Part shown: positions 50,904 to 63,412 of the stretch, in pieces
How the letters are laid out: every line of letters begins with the position of its first letter
How positions within the stretch are numbered: the first letter of the stretch is position 1
NCBI GenBank assembly: GCA_030272155.1
Contig: CP126193.1
Span: 5,270,001 to 5,334,000, forward strand
Length of the DNA stretch: 64,000 nt
Direction of reading: 5' to 3'
DNA from: Tetradesmus obliquus
Taxonomy: Eukaryota; Chlorophyta; Chlorophyceae; Sphaeropleales; Scenedesmaceae
Program-made: the position numbers and the translations under genes
The notes under the pieces: generated by a model
Database searches by the model: none
What the model saw: the letters and a program-made list of their open reading frames with translations, nothing else
Told to the model about the DNA's origin: nothing

Positions 50904-52269
50904 GCTGGCTGGGCGCTGGCAGACGTGCACGAAAGCATGCCATGCCATGCCATGCGCCGATGGCGGCATGGCTGGGCAGATGCACTGTTGATCACTCAGC
51001 AGCGTGGCTGCTGCGACTGGCAATCAGCTTCACGTGGGTTTGAGTGCGGATGCTGCAGCGTTGGCAATGGCATATATGCGTGCAGGATTTGTTTGCAGCT
51101 ACTCAGAGAGCAATGCATATGTGTACACTATGGTTTCAGGGCAAGCATTCTGCCAGCCTGTTGTTGCCATATGAGAGGCAACTTGCCTCTCACCCTGTTG
51201 AAGGTATGGTATGTCTGGTGACCTGCAAGCTGTGGACGGCTAGTGAGTGTATCAGAGAGTGGATTCTGGCCTTGTGAGAAGTGAGAGGCAGCTGCCTGCC
51301 ACGCCTGCCACACCTGCCAGTGGCACTAAATTTGGGCACATTGCCCTGTGGGGAATGTCTTTGCTGCCGCATGCTGACGACGGTGGCAGCCGTGGGTATG
51401 GGCCAATTTTCACGCACCAGGTGGTGTTCTCACTTATGTTGCGTCACGGTGCTAGAAGCAGTCGACATAGCTGTTGTTATGGGCTGGCTTGCTGGCCCAG
51501 CGGCAACCTGTCATGGTTGCTTTGTGTCAGTACTCAATGCTTGCTGTCACATTGCCAACAGGACTGCAGAGTCGCGAGCATGTGCTTGTGACTTGGGATG
51601 CCTGGCGGCTGCGCCGGTGCGTAACCCTCACTGCTGTGCCATGGCTGTGCGAAGGCCTGTCAGCATTTACAGCTGGCTGACGGGCCTTTGCAGCTGAACG
51701 CTGACTGCCTGCAGTCGCAACAGCCATGTAACAGATCTTGCTTTCCTGACATTCCATGCAAGCTGCAATTTTGCTGACCCAGCTTTAGTGCCTCTGAAAT
51801 CAGCTAAGCTGGTTTCGGCTGGCAGTTCGCCTAAATTGTAATACACTTGCCAGCTTTGCACTGCGCGTGCACGTGGCATTCTCATACTCACTAAAAAAAC
51901 AAGAGAGTTATCATATCTCGTTACATGTCGATCGGACCAAGCTCTCCTACTGTGGCACAATGCCCTGCTGCTCACACGATCAGGCTCCTCCTAAGCTGCA
52001 CACCAAACGGTTGCAGTGACCTCCACTCGCCACATGCCCGACGACATCCTGCAGCTGCACGCCAGCCGCTGCTGCTGCGCGCTTGCAGCCAGCCGCTGCT
52101 GCCGCCGCTGCTGCTCCTCCACCTGCCTGCCAGCGCCTGCAGCAGCCAGCCAGCCGCCTGCCAGCCCACTGCAGCAGCTGCTGCAGCCAGCACGCCGCAA
52201 GCAGCCCAGCCGCCAGGCGCTGTCGCTGCTGCAGGCTGCTGGCGGCCTCCTCGCAGCCCGCCAGGCGGC
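50904..52269. other. Intergenic region between convergent TMEM69-like and RPL8 genes
   Basis: No gene supported in 1.37 kb. It contains a short (CATGC)4 run at about 50936. A TGTAA on the - strand near 51921 could serve the RPL8 transcript. A GCTGCTGC-rich stretch directly below the RPL8 stop (52040-52260) is open in several frames but shows no family match. Confidence 0.5.
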
Positions 52270-54504
52270 TTACTCCTTGTCTGCCTTGACCGCGCTGGTA
52301 CCCCTGAGGCGACCAGTGCGGCGCGCAGCAATGAGACCGACCTTCTGGCCGGGTGGTGCCCATCTGCTGACAGTGGAGGCGTGGCCGATGTGCTGGTGGT
52401 TACCACCTCCGTGGGGGTGCTCCACGGGGTTCATGGCCACACCACGCACCTTGGGCCAGCTGTTGCGCTTAGCCTTGGCGGCGTGGTAGGCGCGGCCAGC
52501 CTTCAGCATGGGCTTCTCAGTGCGGCCGCCGCCAGCAACCTGGCCCACGGTGGCGCGGCAGGAGCTGGACACCACCTGGGTTTGTGTTATGAGGAGCAGA
52601 GGGTGTGACAAGTGCAGGGACAGCAGGCAGAGAGTGAGCAGGAAGGATTCGATCACGGGGGCACAACAGGAAGGACCCGATCAGGGTGCACACCAAATGC
52701 CCATGCGGAAGTTGGGGGTGTGTGCAAAGGTGACGGCAGATGAGTAACACCCCCTGTGCAACAGCTGCAATGCCCATCACGTTCCATAGCTGAGCAAAAG
52801 CATAGGTGTTGGCTGCTGTGCACAAGCATCAGCAATTAGGGCAGGGGCTGCGGCATCGCCTGCATATTCTGCGTGAGGGCCACCACTGCTGTGTTGCACA
52901 TAACCCGCCTATGCAAACACGCGCGCTTGTCATGGTTGCACAAGCTGCAGTGTGTGCGACGCCCCGCTCACTCTCATCCCCCAGGAAGGCTGGGAGATGA
53001 GGCCGAGCCGAGCATTGCACACAGCAGAATGTAATCTCACTGTCAACAGCAGCTGGCACAGTACAACCGCCCGCAACAGGTTTATCACATCTGCACATGA
53101 GGTCAGCGCTGCCGGCCTGCAGCTGCGCACCTTCTTGGAGCCGGAGGGCAGCTTGATGCGGGTGATGCCGGAGTCCGGGTTGTGTGCCACCACGATGACG
53201 TAGTCGCCGGAGCAGCGCGCCAGGGTGCCGCGGTCGCCGGTCTTGGACTCCACGTTGCACACGATGGTTCCCTCGGGCATCTCGCCCAGGGGCAGCGTGT
53301 TGCCCACAGACAGCACAGCCTTCTTGCCGCTGTACACAAACTGCAGCAGCAGCAGCAGCAGCAGAGGCAAGGGAGGCAGACAGCAAAGGCACATGTGAGT
53401 GCCAGATGAGGTAAGAGCAGCACACTGGTGCAGTGTTGGACAGTCAGAGGAGATCAGCGCATGTGACGCATACACATACGACTCAGCTTGCGGACAAGCC
53501 TGAGCAAGTAACAAAGGGTGCTGTGCCCATGCCATCTTGCAACCCTAGGTCATCTGCTTGCGCTGCCCCTGCAGCATGTACAACTGCTGCAGCATGTAAA
53601 ACTGCATGCCACTTTTCAATAGCTGCTAACCACAGGCAACTGCTACTGCTGATACATGCAACAATGCAGACGCATCCATGCGTTTGCTGCTGCCACTGCA
53701 GGTGGCAAGATAGCGCCGACAGATAGCCAAGATCAGCGCGGCCATCTCAGGTGCAGCCAACAGCTGCTAGCAGCTGACACTGCCCTATCTGAAAGCAGCC
53801 ATGCTGCAGCAGCTGCACTGTCTCCTCAGCCTGCCTGCTGTCTGCAGCTGCCTCTGCTGCTGCGGCTGCTGCCCCTGTGCTCGCTGCACACCTGGCCGGA
53901 GTACACGCCCTCAGGGGCGATGGTGAGGGTCTTCTGCAGCTTGTACCTCACTGGGTCGCGGTACACCACCTGCAGCAGGCGACGACAGGGCGACAGCAAA
54001 CATTAGGTTCAGCATGCAGGACGATGTACCACGACAGCTCTGCAGAACAGCAGGTGGCTCTGTAACAGCATATGCTGCTCTGCCTGCAAGGACTCCAGAC
54101 ACTAATCGAGAGGTGGATTTCAACACACTGTGGTCCGATGACTGCCAGTTGAAAGAGCAGCTACTGTACGTGATGGGCGCCAGAGCCGTCTGCACTGCTG
54201 CTGCTGGCTGCTGCTGCTGTCTTGTGCTCATCAGGCTTTGCCCAGGCTACATGCCAGCTCTCCTTGCCCAGCCATCTGCTGCTATGTGTTCTCTTTGGCC
54301 TGCTGCTGCTGCCTGCAGCCGCACCTTGGCCAGGGGTGCGCCCCTTCCAGGGTCGTGGATGATTTCTTTCACCACACCCTTGATGTAGTGGTGGCGCTCG
54401 GCGGCATCGAGCACGCGATACTTTGCAGCACCCTTGCGGTGGGTGTTGTGGGACTTGAATACAGACCCCCTACCCTTACGCTGGGACCTGATAACGCGAC
54501 CCAT
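52270..54504 (-). CDS. RPL8: Cytosolic 60S ribosomal protein L8 (uL2)
   Basis: Model: complement(join(52270..52575,53131..53340,53892..53969,54325..54504)), 257 aa, exactly the usual eukaryotic length. uL2 lies near the peptidyl-transferase centre. The sequence is highly conserved: [53 protein letters not shown]; and the C-terminal [19 protein letters not shown], where the key histidine of the family sits, then [18 protein letters not shown]. All introns are phase 0. A GCAG acceptor-like string directly precedes the ATG, so a 5' UTR intron ending at the start codon is possible. A short CTG run precedes the exon 3 acceptor. Head-to-head with the Enhancer of polycomb gene. Confidence 0.98.
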
Positions 54505-55407
54505 CTGCGAGCACCAAGGGCAGCATGTCAGAACGCACTCCAGGTGAGAGGCCTGAGTGTTGTCAGAGGCCGATCCAGCTGCTGATTTTCCGTTTAAGCG
54601 TCTCAGCAAGCCAGCTGCATGGCTGCCATTGGCCAAACACTGCGGCGGCAATGCTGCTGCTGCCTGCTCCCCGTCAGCTTCAGCGCACACCTTGAATGGG
54701 TTGTTTCAACACTGCCCCAGCAGGCTGAAAGAGGCCGAACTTCTGCCTGGATCGCTGCTAAGAAAGCGAACTTGACACCACCTGGGTGTTTAGGGTCTGG
54801 TTCGCTGTCTTCGATCGCCTGGTTATTGCCTGGGCATGTGCATTATGACACTTTAGTTGCCGAGAAACTCAGTGCTCCCTCTTCTGGATACCCCTTGGAT
54901 TGGGCGCGTGTTGTTGCTGTGCTGTGCCAAAGGCACGAGCTGCACACCTCTTCCGGTGTTTCAAACATTTTAACTTACCAGTACACAACGAAAGAGGCTT
55001 TGCAAAAGCTCCGGCACGCTTGCTCGACCATGAAGGCCTACACCTAGCGGTCCGTGCGTCTCCACTGGCCACCTGAGAGCCGGTGAGATGAAGTCGAAGT
55101 AGCTTACGTGTCTGCATCAACCCATCTGTAGCAACAGAGCACGTGTTGGTAGCTTCCAAGAGGGGTGCTCCAGCTCAGCAGCAGGGGCAGCACGCAGGCA
55201 GAAAGAGACAACCAGGGACTCACAGAGTACAAACCATGCCTCAACCCTTGCATAGTGTTCATGGAAGGTTGTGGGATGCCTGCAAAGCAACAGCAGCTGC
55301 GTCAGGCGTTGGTATCCCTTGCACAGCGTGCACGCCGCAATGCATGTCACCAGCTCACGCAGCTGCCCTGTGCGCATGCCGTGCTGCTCATAGCTGCAGG
55401 AGGTGTT
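54505..55407. promoter_or_regulatory. Divergent intergenic region RPL8 / Enhancer of polycomb
   Basis: 903 bp between divergent starts. Acceptor-like CAG strings lie immediately upstream of the RPL8 ATG and 10 bases before the EPC ATG, so each gene may have a 5' UTR intron here. No coding exon was supported. Confidence 0.4.
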
Positions 55408-58401
55408 ATGAGCACGGTCAGGGTGGTTCGGCCACGCCCCCTGGGTGTGAATGACCGCATCCCTGTCTTCTGGGCAGGGCAGGAGCCCTCCCAGGAGCTG
55501 AAGGCAGTAGATGGCGGTGCGCTGTACAGGCACCTTGTTGCGTCTAGTACACCCACCACCAACAGGAAGCGCAAGCGTACTCAGAAGTATCATGCACCAA
55601 AGGAGGTGCGCACCTTGGGCACCATCAGCAACAGCAGGGGCTGTACGCTGCACGCTGCAAGTCGCTAGTACTTGTATGTTCACTCATATGTTTGCTTGCA
55701 CATCTGCAGGGTGAAGCGCATGAGCACTTCTCACCGCTAAGGCGGGCTGCTGAGCAAAAGGTGCGGCAGAGTGCAACGATTGTGCTCCGTCGGGCAGTGG
55801 CTCAGCTGGTCACCAACAACATCCACGGCAGCGCCAGTGCTGCCACCAACAGCAGGAGCAGCTGCAAGCAGTGTACCACAGCACATGTGGCTGCGTACAA
55901 AGGTGCTTCAATGTATCAAGAGCTGTGCACGTACAGCTGTCACTGCAGCTGCGATGCTCTGGGTCAGGGAACCCTGCATATTGTTGCCCTGCCTGGCTGC
56001 TGCTTGCACTGTTTCTGCACTGCAGGGCCCCAGCAGCCCCATCCACATTCCGCGCGTGCGCGAAGTGGAGGACTATGCGCTCAACCAGGCTGCGGCAGCA
56101 ACCTTTGGGCCCATGATCAGCGGCGACATCGCAGCAGCGCCCTACATCAGGCACAAGGAGCTGCTGCCCGGCATGTACGAGGAGCACCAGGTGCCCGAGT
56201 ACGATGCTGACGACAAGGACATGGCCTGGCTGCACAACGTCAACACCAAGGTGTGCAGCAGCAGCAGCAGCAGCAGCGCTTTGCAGCAGCAGCATCCCCT
56301 TGTGCTGGCCTTTGCCGTGCACGCTGCAGCAGCGCGTGTGCCTGGTTGCGCGCGTCCTTCCTGCGGCAGCATGTACTGAGCCCATGCTATGCCCATGTGC
56401 AACACCTGCGAGCTTGACGGGCTATGCTGTGCTGCTGCAGAATGGCCAGAACAACGGCTTGTTTGCGGCTGCTGTGGGGCTGTACCACCAAGTGGCGCAG
56501 CGCATCGCACGCACGAGTTCAGACGCAGCAGCAGCGGTGAGCCACAGCAGCAGCAACAGCAGCAGTTGCAGGCAGCTGGGCTTCTTTCACTGCGGCCTGC
56601 AGCTGTGCATGCAACCTGCCTCAGTATGTTGTAGCAGTTTGTTTACTGCCATGCTTGGCGTGTCTGCAACCTGCTTCATTGTGTGCCTTTGCCATGCCTG
56701 CTACCGCAGACACCAACCGCCCCCGTCGAGTTGCGGCTGTCTCTGGACACGTTTGAGAAGGCCATCAACATGCTGGAGCTGATGCACTTTGACGCTGTCA
56801 AGGCGTGGTGGGAGGAGCAGCAGGGCGGTGAGCTGCAGCTGGCACTTGCAACGTGCATTTCTTTGTGCAGACAGCTGCGTGCATTGCATGCATGATCAGT
56901 GTGAATGCCTCCCAAGTTGCGAGCACTGGTGGTTTCGTGTTCACTGTGCCTTCTGGCCAACACGGCTTGCTGCACACTTCCCTGCTCTCTGGTATGGCAA
57001 CATGGCATCGCGCTGCTGCTGCCGCAGGTCCCTCCACGTCAGCGCCGCAGATCCCGGAGGTCCCTGCCATGAAGCGGCTGCTGCCCCGCGCGGTGGCCCT
57101 GGAGGGCCTGACTGGTCTGGTGCCTGACCCCAAGCTGGCGCTGCAGCTGCTGGAGTACTGGCTGCGGCGGCGCCAGCAGGAGGGCGGGCCGCTGCTGGCA
57201 CGCCTCTGGTTCGAGCAACCCTGGAAGGTGAGGGCGGCGCAGCAGCAGCAGCAGCAGCAGCAGCTGCCAGGCCTGGCATGGCAGCTACATGCTGGCCTGG
57301 CAATGTTCAGTATGGTCTTGCTGTGCTGTGCCATTGTCCATGCTTTGACAACCTCGCAGGACTTTCTTGCGTCGCACCATCACTTTTTCTGTCCGTTTGT
57401 CCTTCCTTGCGCGCTGTCAGCGGGCCCTTTGACCTTCCTCCTGCCCACTTGCTGCACCCGCCTGTCTGCGTGCCGCAGCTGGTCGCGTTTGCGGAGTTTG
57501 TGGTGAGTGATGACGAGGACTTTGACGAGCACCTGCCCTTCATGGCGGTGGAGCCGCGCAGCGCGCACGGCAAGTCGCGCCGTGGCGGCGCCTCACGGCG
57601 GCGCGCCATCAGCGAGGAGGACGCGCTGGACGCGCTGTGCGGGCTGCGCAACGAGCTGGAGGTGCGGCAGGGGCTGGCTGCTGGTTGTGCTTGTGTGCAG
57701 CTTGCTGCATGGTGCAGTCCAGTGCGGGTGTGCGCTGTGCATTGCTGCAAGTCACGATTAGGGAACAGCATAACTGTTGAAGCAATGCATGGGTTGCAGG
57801 TGTGGAGGGAGATTGTGTTGGCTGTGCTGATCCCGCAGCTTTGCGCTCACTGCTGTTGCTGCTGTGCTGCTGTGGCATGCTGCAGGTGCTGCGCACGCTG
57901 GCTGACCAGGTGCGCAAGCGCGAGAAGCTCAAGCGCCAGCTGCTGCTGGTGTGGCAGCAGGAGACGCAGATGCGGCTGCAGCTGGGGCTGCCGCCCACGC
58001 AGCCCATACCAGGCGTGTCTAGGCCGCGTGCTGGCGCAGGCACATCAGCAGCTGCGGGCGCTGGTGCAGCAGGCACCTCAGCAGTAGCAGCAGCAGCAGG
58101 TGCGGGCACATCAGCAGCTGCTGCACGTGCCAGTGTCGCTCAGCAGCAGCAGCAGAAGCAGCAGCAGGTGCCGGCAGGCCTGACGGATGTCAGATCACGC
58201 CTGGCCAAAGCAGCAGCGGTGGCTGCAGCGGCAGCGTCTCCTGCTGAGGGCAGCCATGGCAGGCAAACACGCACGGCCGCAGCTGCAGCTGCGGCTACAT
58301 TCGAAGCGACATTTGCTGCCAAGCGGGACATGCTGGTGCCTGTGCAACGTGCTGCTGCACCTAGCAAGCTGCAGCGCGCGTCTGCAGCGGCACAGGCACC
58401 C

Positions 58402-58434
<33 letters not shown>

Positions 58435-59937
58435 GCTGCGGCCTTGCCAGCAGGCGGCAGGAAGGCAGCTGGTGACGGCAAGGGCAGCAGCAGAGCCGGC
58501 CTGAAGAGCAGGCCGGCGGGTACGAAGCAGCCTAAGCGCAGCAGTCGGGCAGCAGTGGCTGCGGCTGCTGCTGATGCTGGGGATGCAGATGACGAGATGG
58601 ATGTGAGTGGTGACAGGCTGGAGGCAGCGGCAGCAGCGGCCAGCCCTGGCACCACTGTGTATGTTGACGCTGAGGAGGTGCAGTCAGATGAGGAGGACGA
58701 GCACGAGTCGCAGCAGCCACCCAAGCAGCGGCGGCGGCTAGCGCGCAGCACACAGCCACAGCAGCCACCAAAGAAGCAGCAACGGCAGACGCAGCAGAAG
58801 CAGCGGCAGCCAGCCAAAGGCAGGCAGAAGGCTGGTGCCCGCACTGTGGTTGCTGCAGCAGCAGCAGCAGCAGAGGCACAAGCTGCAGCAGCTGCTGCTG
58901 ATTCCTCTCCTTCTTCAGACGACAGTAGTGATGCAGACTACACTGCCTCGGAAGATGAGCAGGTGGAGCAGAAGCCACAGCAGCGAAAGCAGCAGCAGCA
59001 GCAGGGGCGCTTAGAGCAGCAGCACAAGGCACGCCAGGCTGGCAGGCGGGTGCGAGGCAGCAGAGCGGGGCTGAAGCGGCCAGCTGACCGTCGCAGCAGC
59101 AGCATGCGGGGAAGCAGCAGTTCAGAAGAGGAGGGAGCAGCAAGTGGGCAGGAGGCGGCGCAGTCTGACGAGGACTTCCAGCAGCCCAGCCCCCGCACAG
59201 TACGGTACCTGCAGCACTTGCAGGAGCAGCAGCAGCGCAGGCAGCAGCAACAGCAGCAGAAGCGCCGGAAGCAGCAGCCGGTGCAAGCAGCTGCTGCTGA
59301 CCTTCTTGAGACCCAGCAGCCTGAGCAGCAGCAGCCAGCTCCCAAGCAGCAACAAGGCAGGAGGAACGGACTGGTCAGCAGGCGCCCTGGCAGTGTGGCA
59401 GCAGCAGCTGCTGCAGCAGCTCACACAGGCAGCAGTGATGACAGCGGCAACGAGGGAGGCGCAGTTGCACTCAGGAAGGGGCCACGCACACCTCGCAGGC
59501 CTGCGCGTGTCCTGCCAGCGCCGCCTGTAGCAGCAGCTGCGCACAGGGCAGCTGGCGCAGCAGCAACTGCCGCCGCAAGCAGCAGCCCAGCAGAGCGTAC
59601 AGTGCTCAGGCCTCACAACCAGCAGCAGCGAGCAGGCAAGCAGGCTGATGCAGCTGTGAAAGCTGCTGGCAGGCCTGGGTCAGCAGCAGCAAAGGCAGCA
59701 CCCCACGCCGTGGCTGTGCGCAGCTCCAGTGGTGCGGCCCAGGCAGCCAGGCCAGCCAGCGGGAGCACCCGTGGTGTGACAGCTGGCGCAAGCGTGCGGC
59801 GTGTGGCGGCAGCAGCAGTGGCAGCAGCGAAGCGGAAGCACGATGTCAGGAGGACAGTCGGCAAGGCAGAGCTGCGCTCGCTGGGCATTGCAGCAGCTGA
59901 GCAGCCTGGGTCACCCGCGCGCAGCAGGCGGCGCTGA
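55408..59937 (+). CDS. EPL1: Enhancer of polycomb-like protein (NuA4/TIP60 acetyltransferase subunit)
   Basis: Model: join(55408..55605,55710..55760,56026..56250,56441..56536,56710..56827,57028..57227,57479..57661,57886..59937), 1040 aa, phases agree. EPC proteins hold the catalytic module of the NuA4/TIP60 histone acetyltransferase. The N-terminus MSTVRVVRPRPLGVNDRIPV matches the RPRPL...IPV opening of plant EPL1. The EPcA core follows: IHIPRVREVEDYALNQ, VPEYDADDKDMAWLHNVN, LSLDTFEKAINMLEL, then LQLLEYWLRRRQQEGGPLLA and the helix VLRTLADQVRKREKLKRQLL. The last exon adds ~640 residues of low-complexity Q, A, K, R and S with acidic patches (DSSPSSDDSSDADYTASEDE), far longer than in plant homologues. 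The start was taken at the ATG matching the family. Confidence 0.85.
58404..58433 (+). repeat. (CAG)n coding polyglutamine in Enhancer of polycomb
   Basis: A pure CAG run of about ten units in the last exon; further CAG clusters are scattered through the same exon. Confidence 0.9.
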
Positions 59938-60663
59938 GCAGCTACTGCTGGCGGTGGCTGCATGAATCAAGCACTGCACGATTGTGAACCTTATAGCATA
60001 GGCATAGGCATTTTGCATCTGCATCACATTCTTCAGATTGTATGCTAGAAACTGGTGCTTCCTGTGCCTGATTGTATGATATCTGAGATACATTGTTCCT
60101 TGATGTTGTCTTGTCGCTTGACTGTCTTCTGCAGCTGAAGGGCTTGTGGTTGGGTGCAGGCAACATGTGGTGCATGTCAACAATGCTTATGCCTGTTCAG
60201 CCCAACTTGGACTTCACGTCCAACATAGGCAGTCAGCAGCACCGTTCAAGGGTTGACAAAACAACCCTAGCGGTTGCTTGCGGCGCAGCGCGCTTACGGC
60301 AGGTTCTGGGCCATTGTCCAGCTGCTTTTACAACATCTTGCTGGCAATATGCACGCCATTGCAGGGGATCTTGGTGCTTGCTGATGATCTTAGGGTCATG
60401 GCCTGTGTGGTTCCACAAGGTCTGCAACCTTGGTTTGCCAGGCTTGCTGCGGCATCCGCAGTTCGATTGATGTATTAGGATCATCACGTGTAGCTTGTGA
60501 ACGCAGCACCGCGGTCGCACCCAGGGTTTGCTGCAGCACGTTGTCATTCATGACTTCTGTTGTACTCCTGTAAGAGCGCGACACTGAGTTCAATACCGCG
60601 CTGATAATTCATTGCTGGCGTATCGTGAACGTTTGCACCTGATGCCACGCCTCCGGCAGCAGC
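59938..60663. other. Intergenic region between Enhancer of polycomb and PPP4R1-like genes
   Basis: Same-strand neighbours. No gene supported. AT-richer 3' flank at 59990-60110. A hairpin AGGGTTG-ACAAAA-CAACCCT lies at 60249-60268. TGTAA occurs at about 60565. Confidence 0.45.
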
Positions 60664-62353
60664 ATGGCCAGGTACAGCTCCAGCCCGGAGGTCAGCAGAC
60701 TTGCAGCTGAGGCGGCAGACGAGCTATCAGAGAATCCGTTTTTCGAGGTATGCCGAGCAACTGGTTTGGCAGCAGCAGCCACACTTTCCCCGTGCTGCGA
60801 GCTCAGTTCCTTTGGTTCACCGTCGATGCAGGCTGAACTCTCAAATCCGGTTGAAGCAATAGAGCACTATTGTCGCAGTCATTTGGCTTTTCAGCGTCTA
60901 GCGTATTCACAGGTAAGCCCCGCTGACCGAGGAACGCATGGCGCCTGCACCACCAGCTGCCGCATGTCTTGCCCTGCACCCTATGTCAAGCGTTACGTGA
61001 TGCTTAGTACTTTAGTCTTTGGTCTGATGTAGTTCACGTCGACGCTGGGTGCAGGGAATCGCCGCGGCTGCAAGCACAGCCAGATACCATGACTGCGTGG
61101 AGGTACTGCTGCCTCTGGTTGAGCACCTCGCCAAGGACCATGAGCCTGAGATCAGGAGCGTGGCTGTGCAGCAGATTTGTGGCTTAGGTGAGCCGTATGT
61201 GAGGAAGCATGTGATGTCAGAACCTTAATTGCTGCTGCCACTGTTGCTGCCAGCTGTGTTGTGGCGAGTCATGTGGTATTGGCAATGGTGGTCTCACCCA
61301 CTCTGGTTGCTTGCAGGCATTGCGCTCCACAAGAAGGATGCAGAGCGCAGCTTGCAGGACATTGAGACAACCCTGCTGGTTTGTGCCCAGCAGTGTGCTC
61401 TTGATGATGAAGAAGAGGTGAGGGTGCTGCAGCTTGTAAGATATCTTGTTGGAACACCAGCGCTGTTACAAGTGCACCCTGTCTAGACAGTGCGGTCAAG
61501 TGGCTGCCATCACAACATGCTAGATGCATGATGATGTGGTATGTTCAGTGGGTCATCACTGGACCTTCAGCAGTAGACAGTTGGCAGCCTTGGATGTGCC
61601 AAGCGTTTGGATGAACGTTGTTTCGCCGCTGTTTTTTGGTTAATCCTGCAGGTCAGCCAGGCAGCCATCCTGGCCTTCCAGCAGCTGGCACAGCTGCTGC
61701 CAGCACCAAGGGCAACAGCAGCCAGCAAGCGCGCAGTTGACAGGCTGGAGGCGCGCGGCACTGATGATGGCACGCTAGCAGCGGTGCGCCTGCTGGCACA
61801 CACGGTCAGCTGCTGGACGCAGGTGGCGCTGCAGCGGCATGTGCCTCGCTACGTGAACCGCTGGGCCAACCACAGGGACTTCTCTGTGCGCGAGGTGGGC
61901 GCAGTTGCCGCAACAGCAGTTAGATGTCAGCGGGCGTGGCTTGCTGCTTGGCGTCATCTCTGCAGAGTCATATGTACACGCCAGTGCCAGCGTTGCTGAG
62001 TCAGTGTGTTTTAGACTCGTCAAAGGGGTCAGCACACCTGGTTGAGAGGCATATCAGCAGTGCAGTGTTTAGGCACGCCCTGTCCCGCATTTGCTGTGAA
62101 CGTACTGCACTGTTGATTCTGCTGGTTGTGCTGACAGCTTGTCTTGATCTTTTGCTGTGGCGCGCAGGCTGTGGCCACCTGCATGAGCCTCATTGTGAAG
62201 GACATGCCGATATCGCTGTGCCACCAGCTGCTGCTGCCGTTCTTCTACCAGCTGTGCCGAGACAGCAACTGGCGCGTGCGCCGCGCGTGCTCGTTGGACC
62301 TGCCAAGGCTGGCTCAGGCACTGCAGGAGCAGCAGCAGCAGCAACAGCAGCGG

Positions 62354-62410
<57 letters not shown>

Positions 62411-62814
62411 GTGCTGGACAGCAGTGGGCTGGACAGCAGCAGTAGCAGCAGCAGCAGTGCGCCGCTGCTGGATGGCAGCTGCTGCCAGAAGACCAGCAGC
62501 TGCCTGCGCACCATCCGCATGTCAGCTGAGCTGGGCAGCCTCAGCAGCAGCAACCTTTCAGCGATGGGGGCGCACTCGCGCAACAGGTCTTCAGGTGCGA
62601 TCAACGTGCCTCCACGCAGCACTGCGGAGATCATGACCAAGCACCCCATGCACAGCAGCCTCATCACCGAGAGCCTGCTGCACAACACAGAGAGCCAGCC
62701 GACTCTGGCGACGCCCAGCAGCAGTCAGCCGCAGCCGACGCTGCTGGCCGGCAGCGACGCGCACAACAGCGACGGCGAGCAGCAGCAGCAGCGGCAGCAA
62801 GGCAGTCCTGGCGG

Positions 62815-62869
<55 letters not shown>

Positions 62870-63376
62870 CAGCAGGAAGAGGAGGCCGACGAGGCCAGCT
62901 CATGCCCGCTGCAGCGCGCTGCGCCGCTGTCGCATGACTGCTGGTGTGCGTTGCGGCAGTGCATGGAGCTGCTGTCTGCAGACAGCAGTCACTGGGTCAA
63001 GGTGGCAGCCATGGCGGGCCTGGGCCCCTTCATGCTGCTGCTGCCGGGCTGCCAGCTGGGCATGATGCTGCTGGGGCGCTTCACCAGCATGGCGGGCAGC
63101 ACCGTGGTCATCTACGAGATCAGCGTGGCGCTGTCCTGCGCGCAGCACTTTGGCGCGCTGGCGGTGCGGCTGGGGCCGGAGCGCTGGGCGGACATGAGGT
63201 GCGTGTGGCGGCTGCGCTGCATAGGCTGTTGTTTTTCCGCTGGACGTGAAGTTGCTGTGGCTTGCAGCACGCGTAGTAAGGTGCTGTTGCGGTCCTGTTG
63301 GGGTGTGGCAAAAGGCTTTCTTGCTGCTTTGCGGGCGTCTATACACCAGCAGCTGACGTGGCGCTGCTGCTGCTGG

Positions 63377-63412
<36 letters not shown>

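Noticed and set aside
52016..52608. Long + strand frames opposite the RPL8 last exon and its 3' flank
   Set aside because: They are antisense shadows of a GC3-rich exon and of a GCTGCTGC-rich flank.
58140..59345. Antisense Cys/Leu-rich frames across the Enhancer of polycomb tail
   Set aside because: They are the complement of CAG-rich coding sequence, which reads as Cys, Leu or Ala in other frames.
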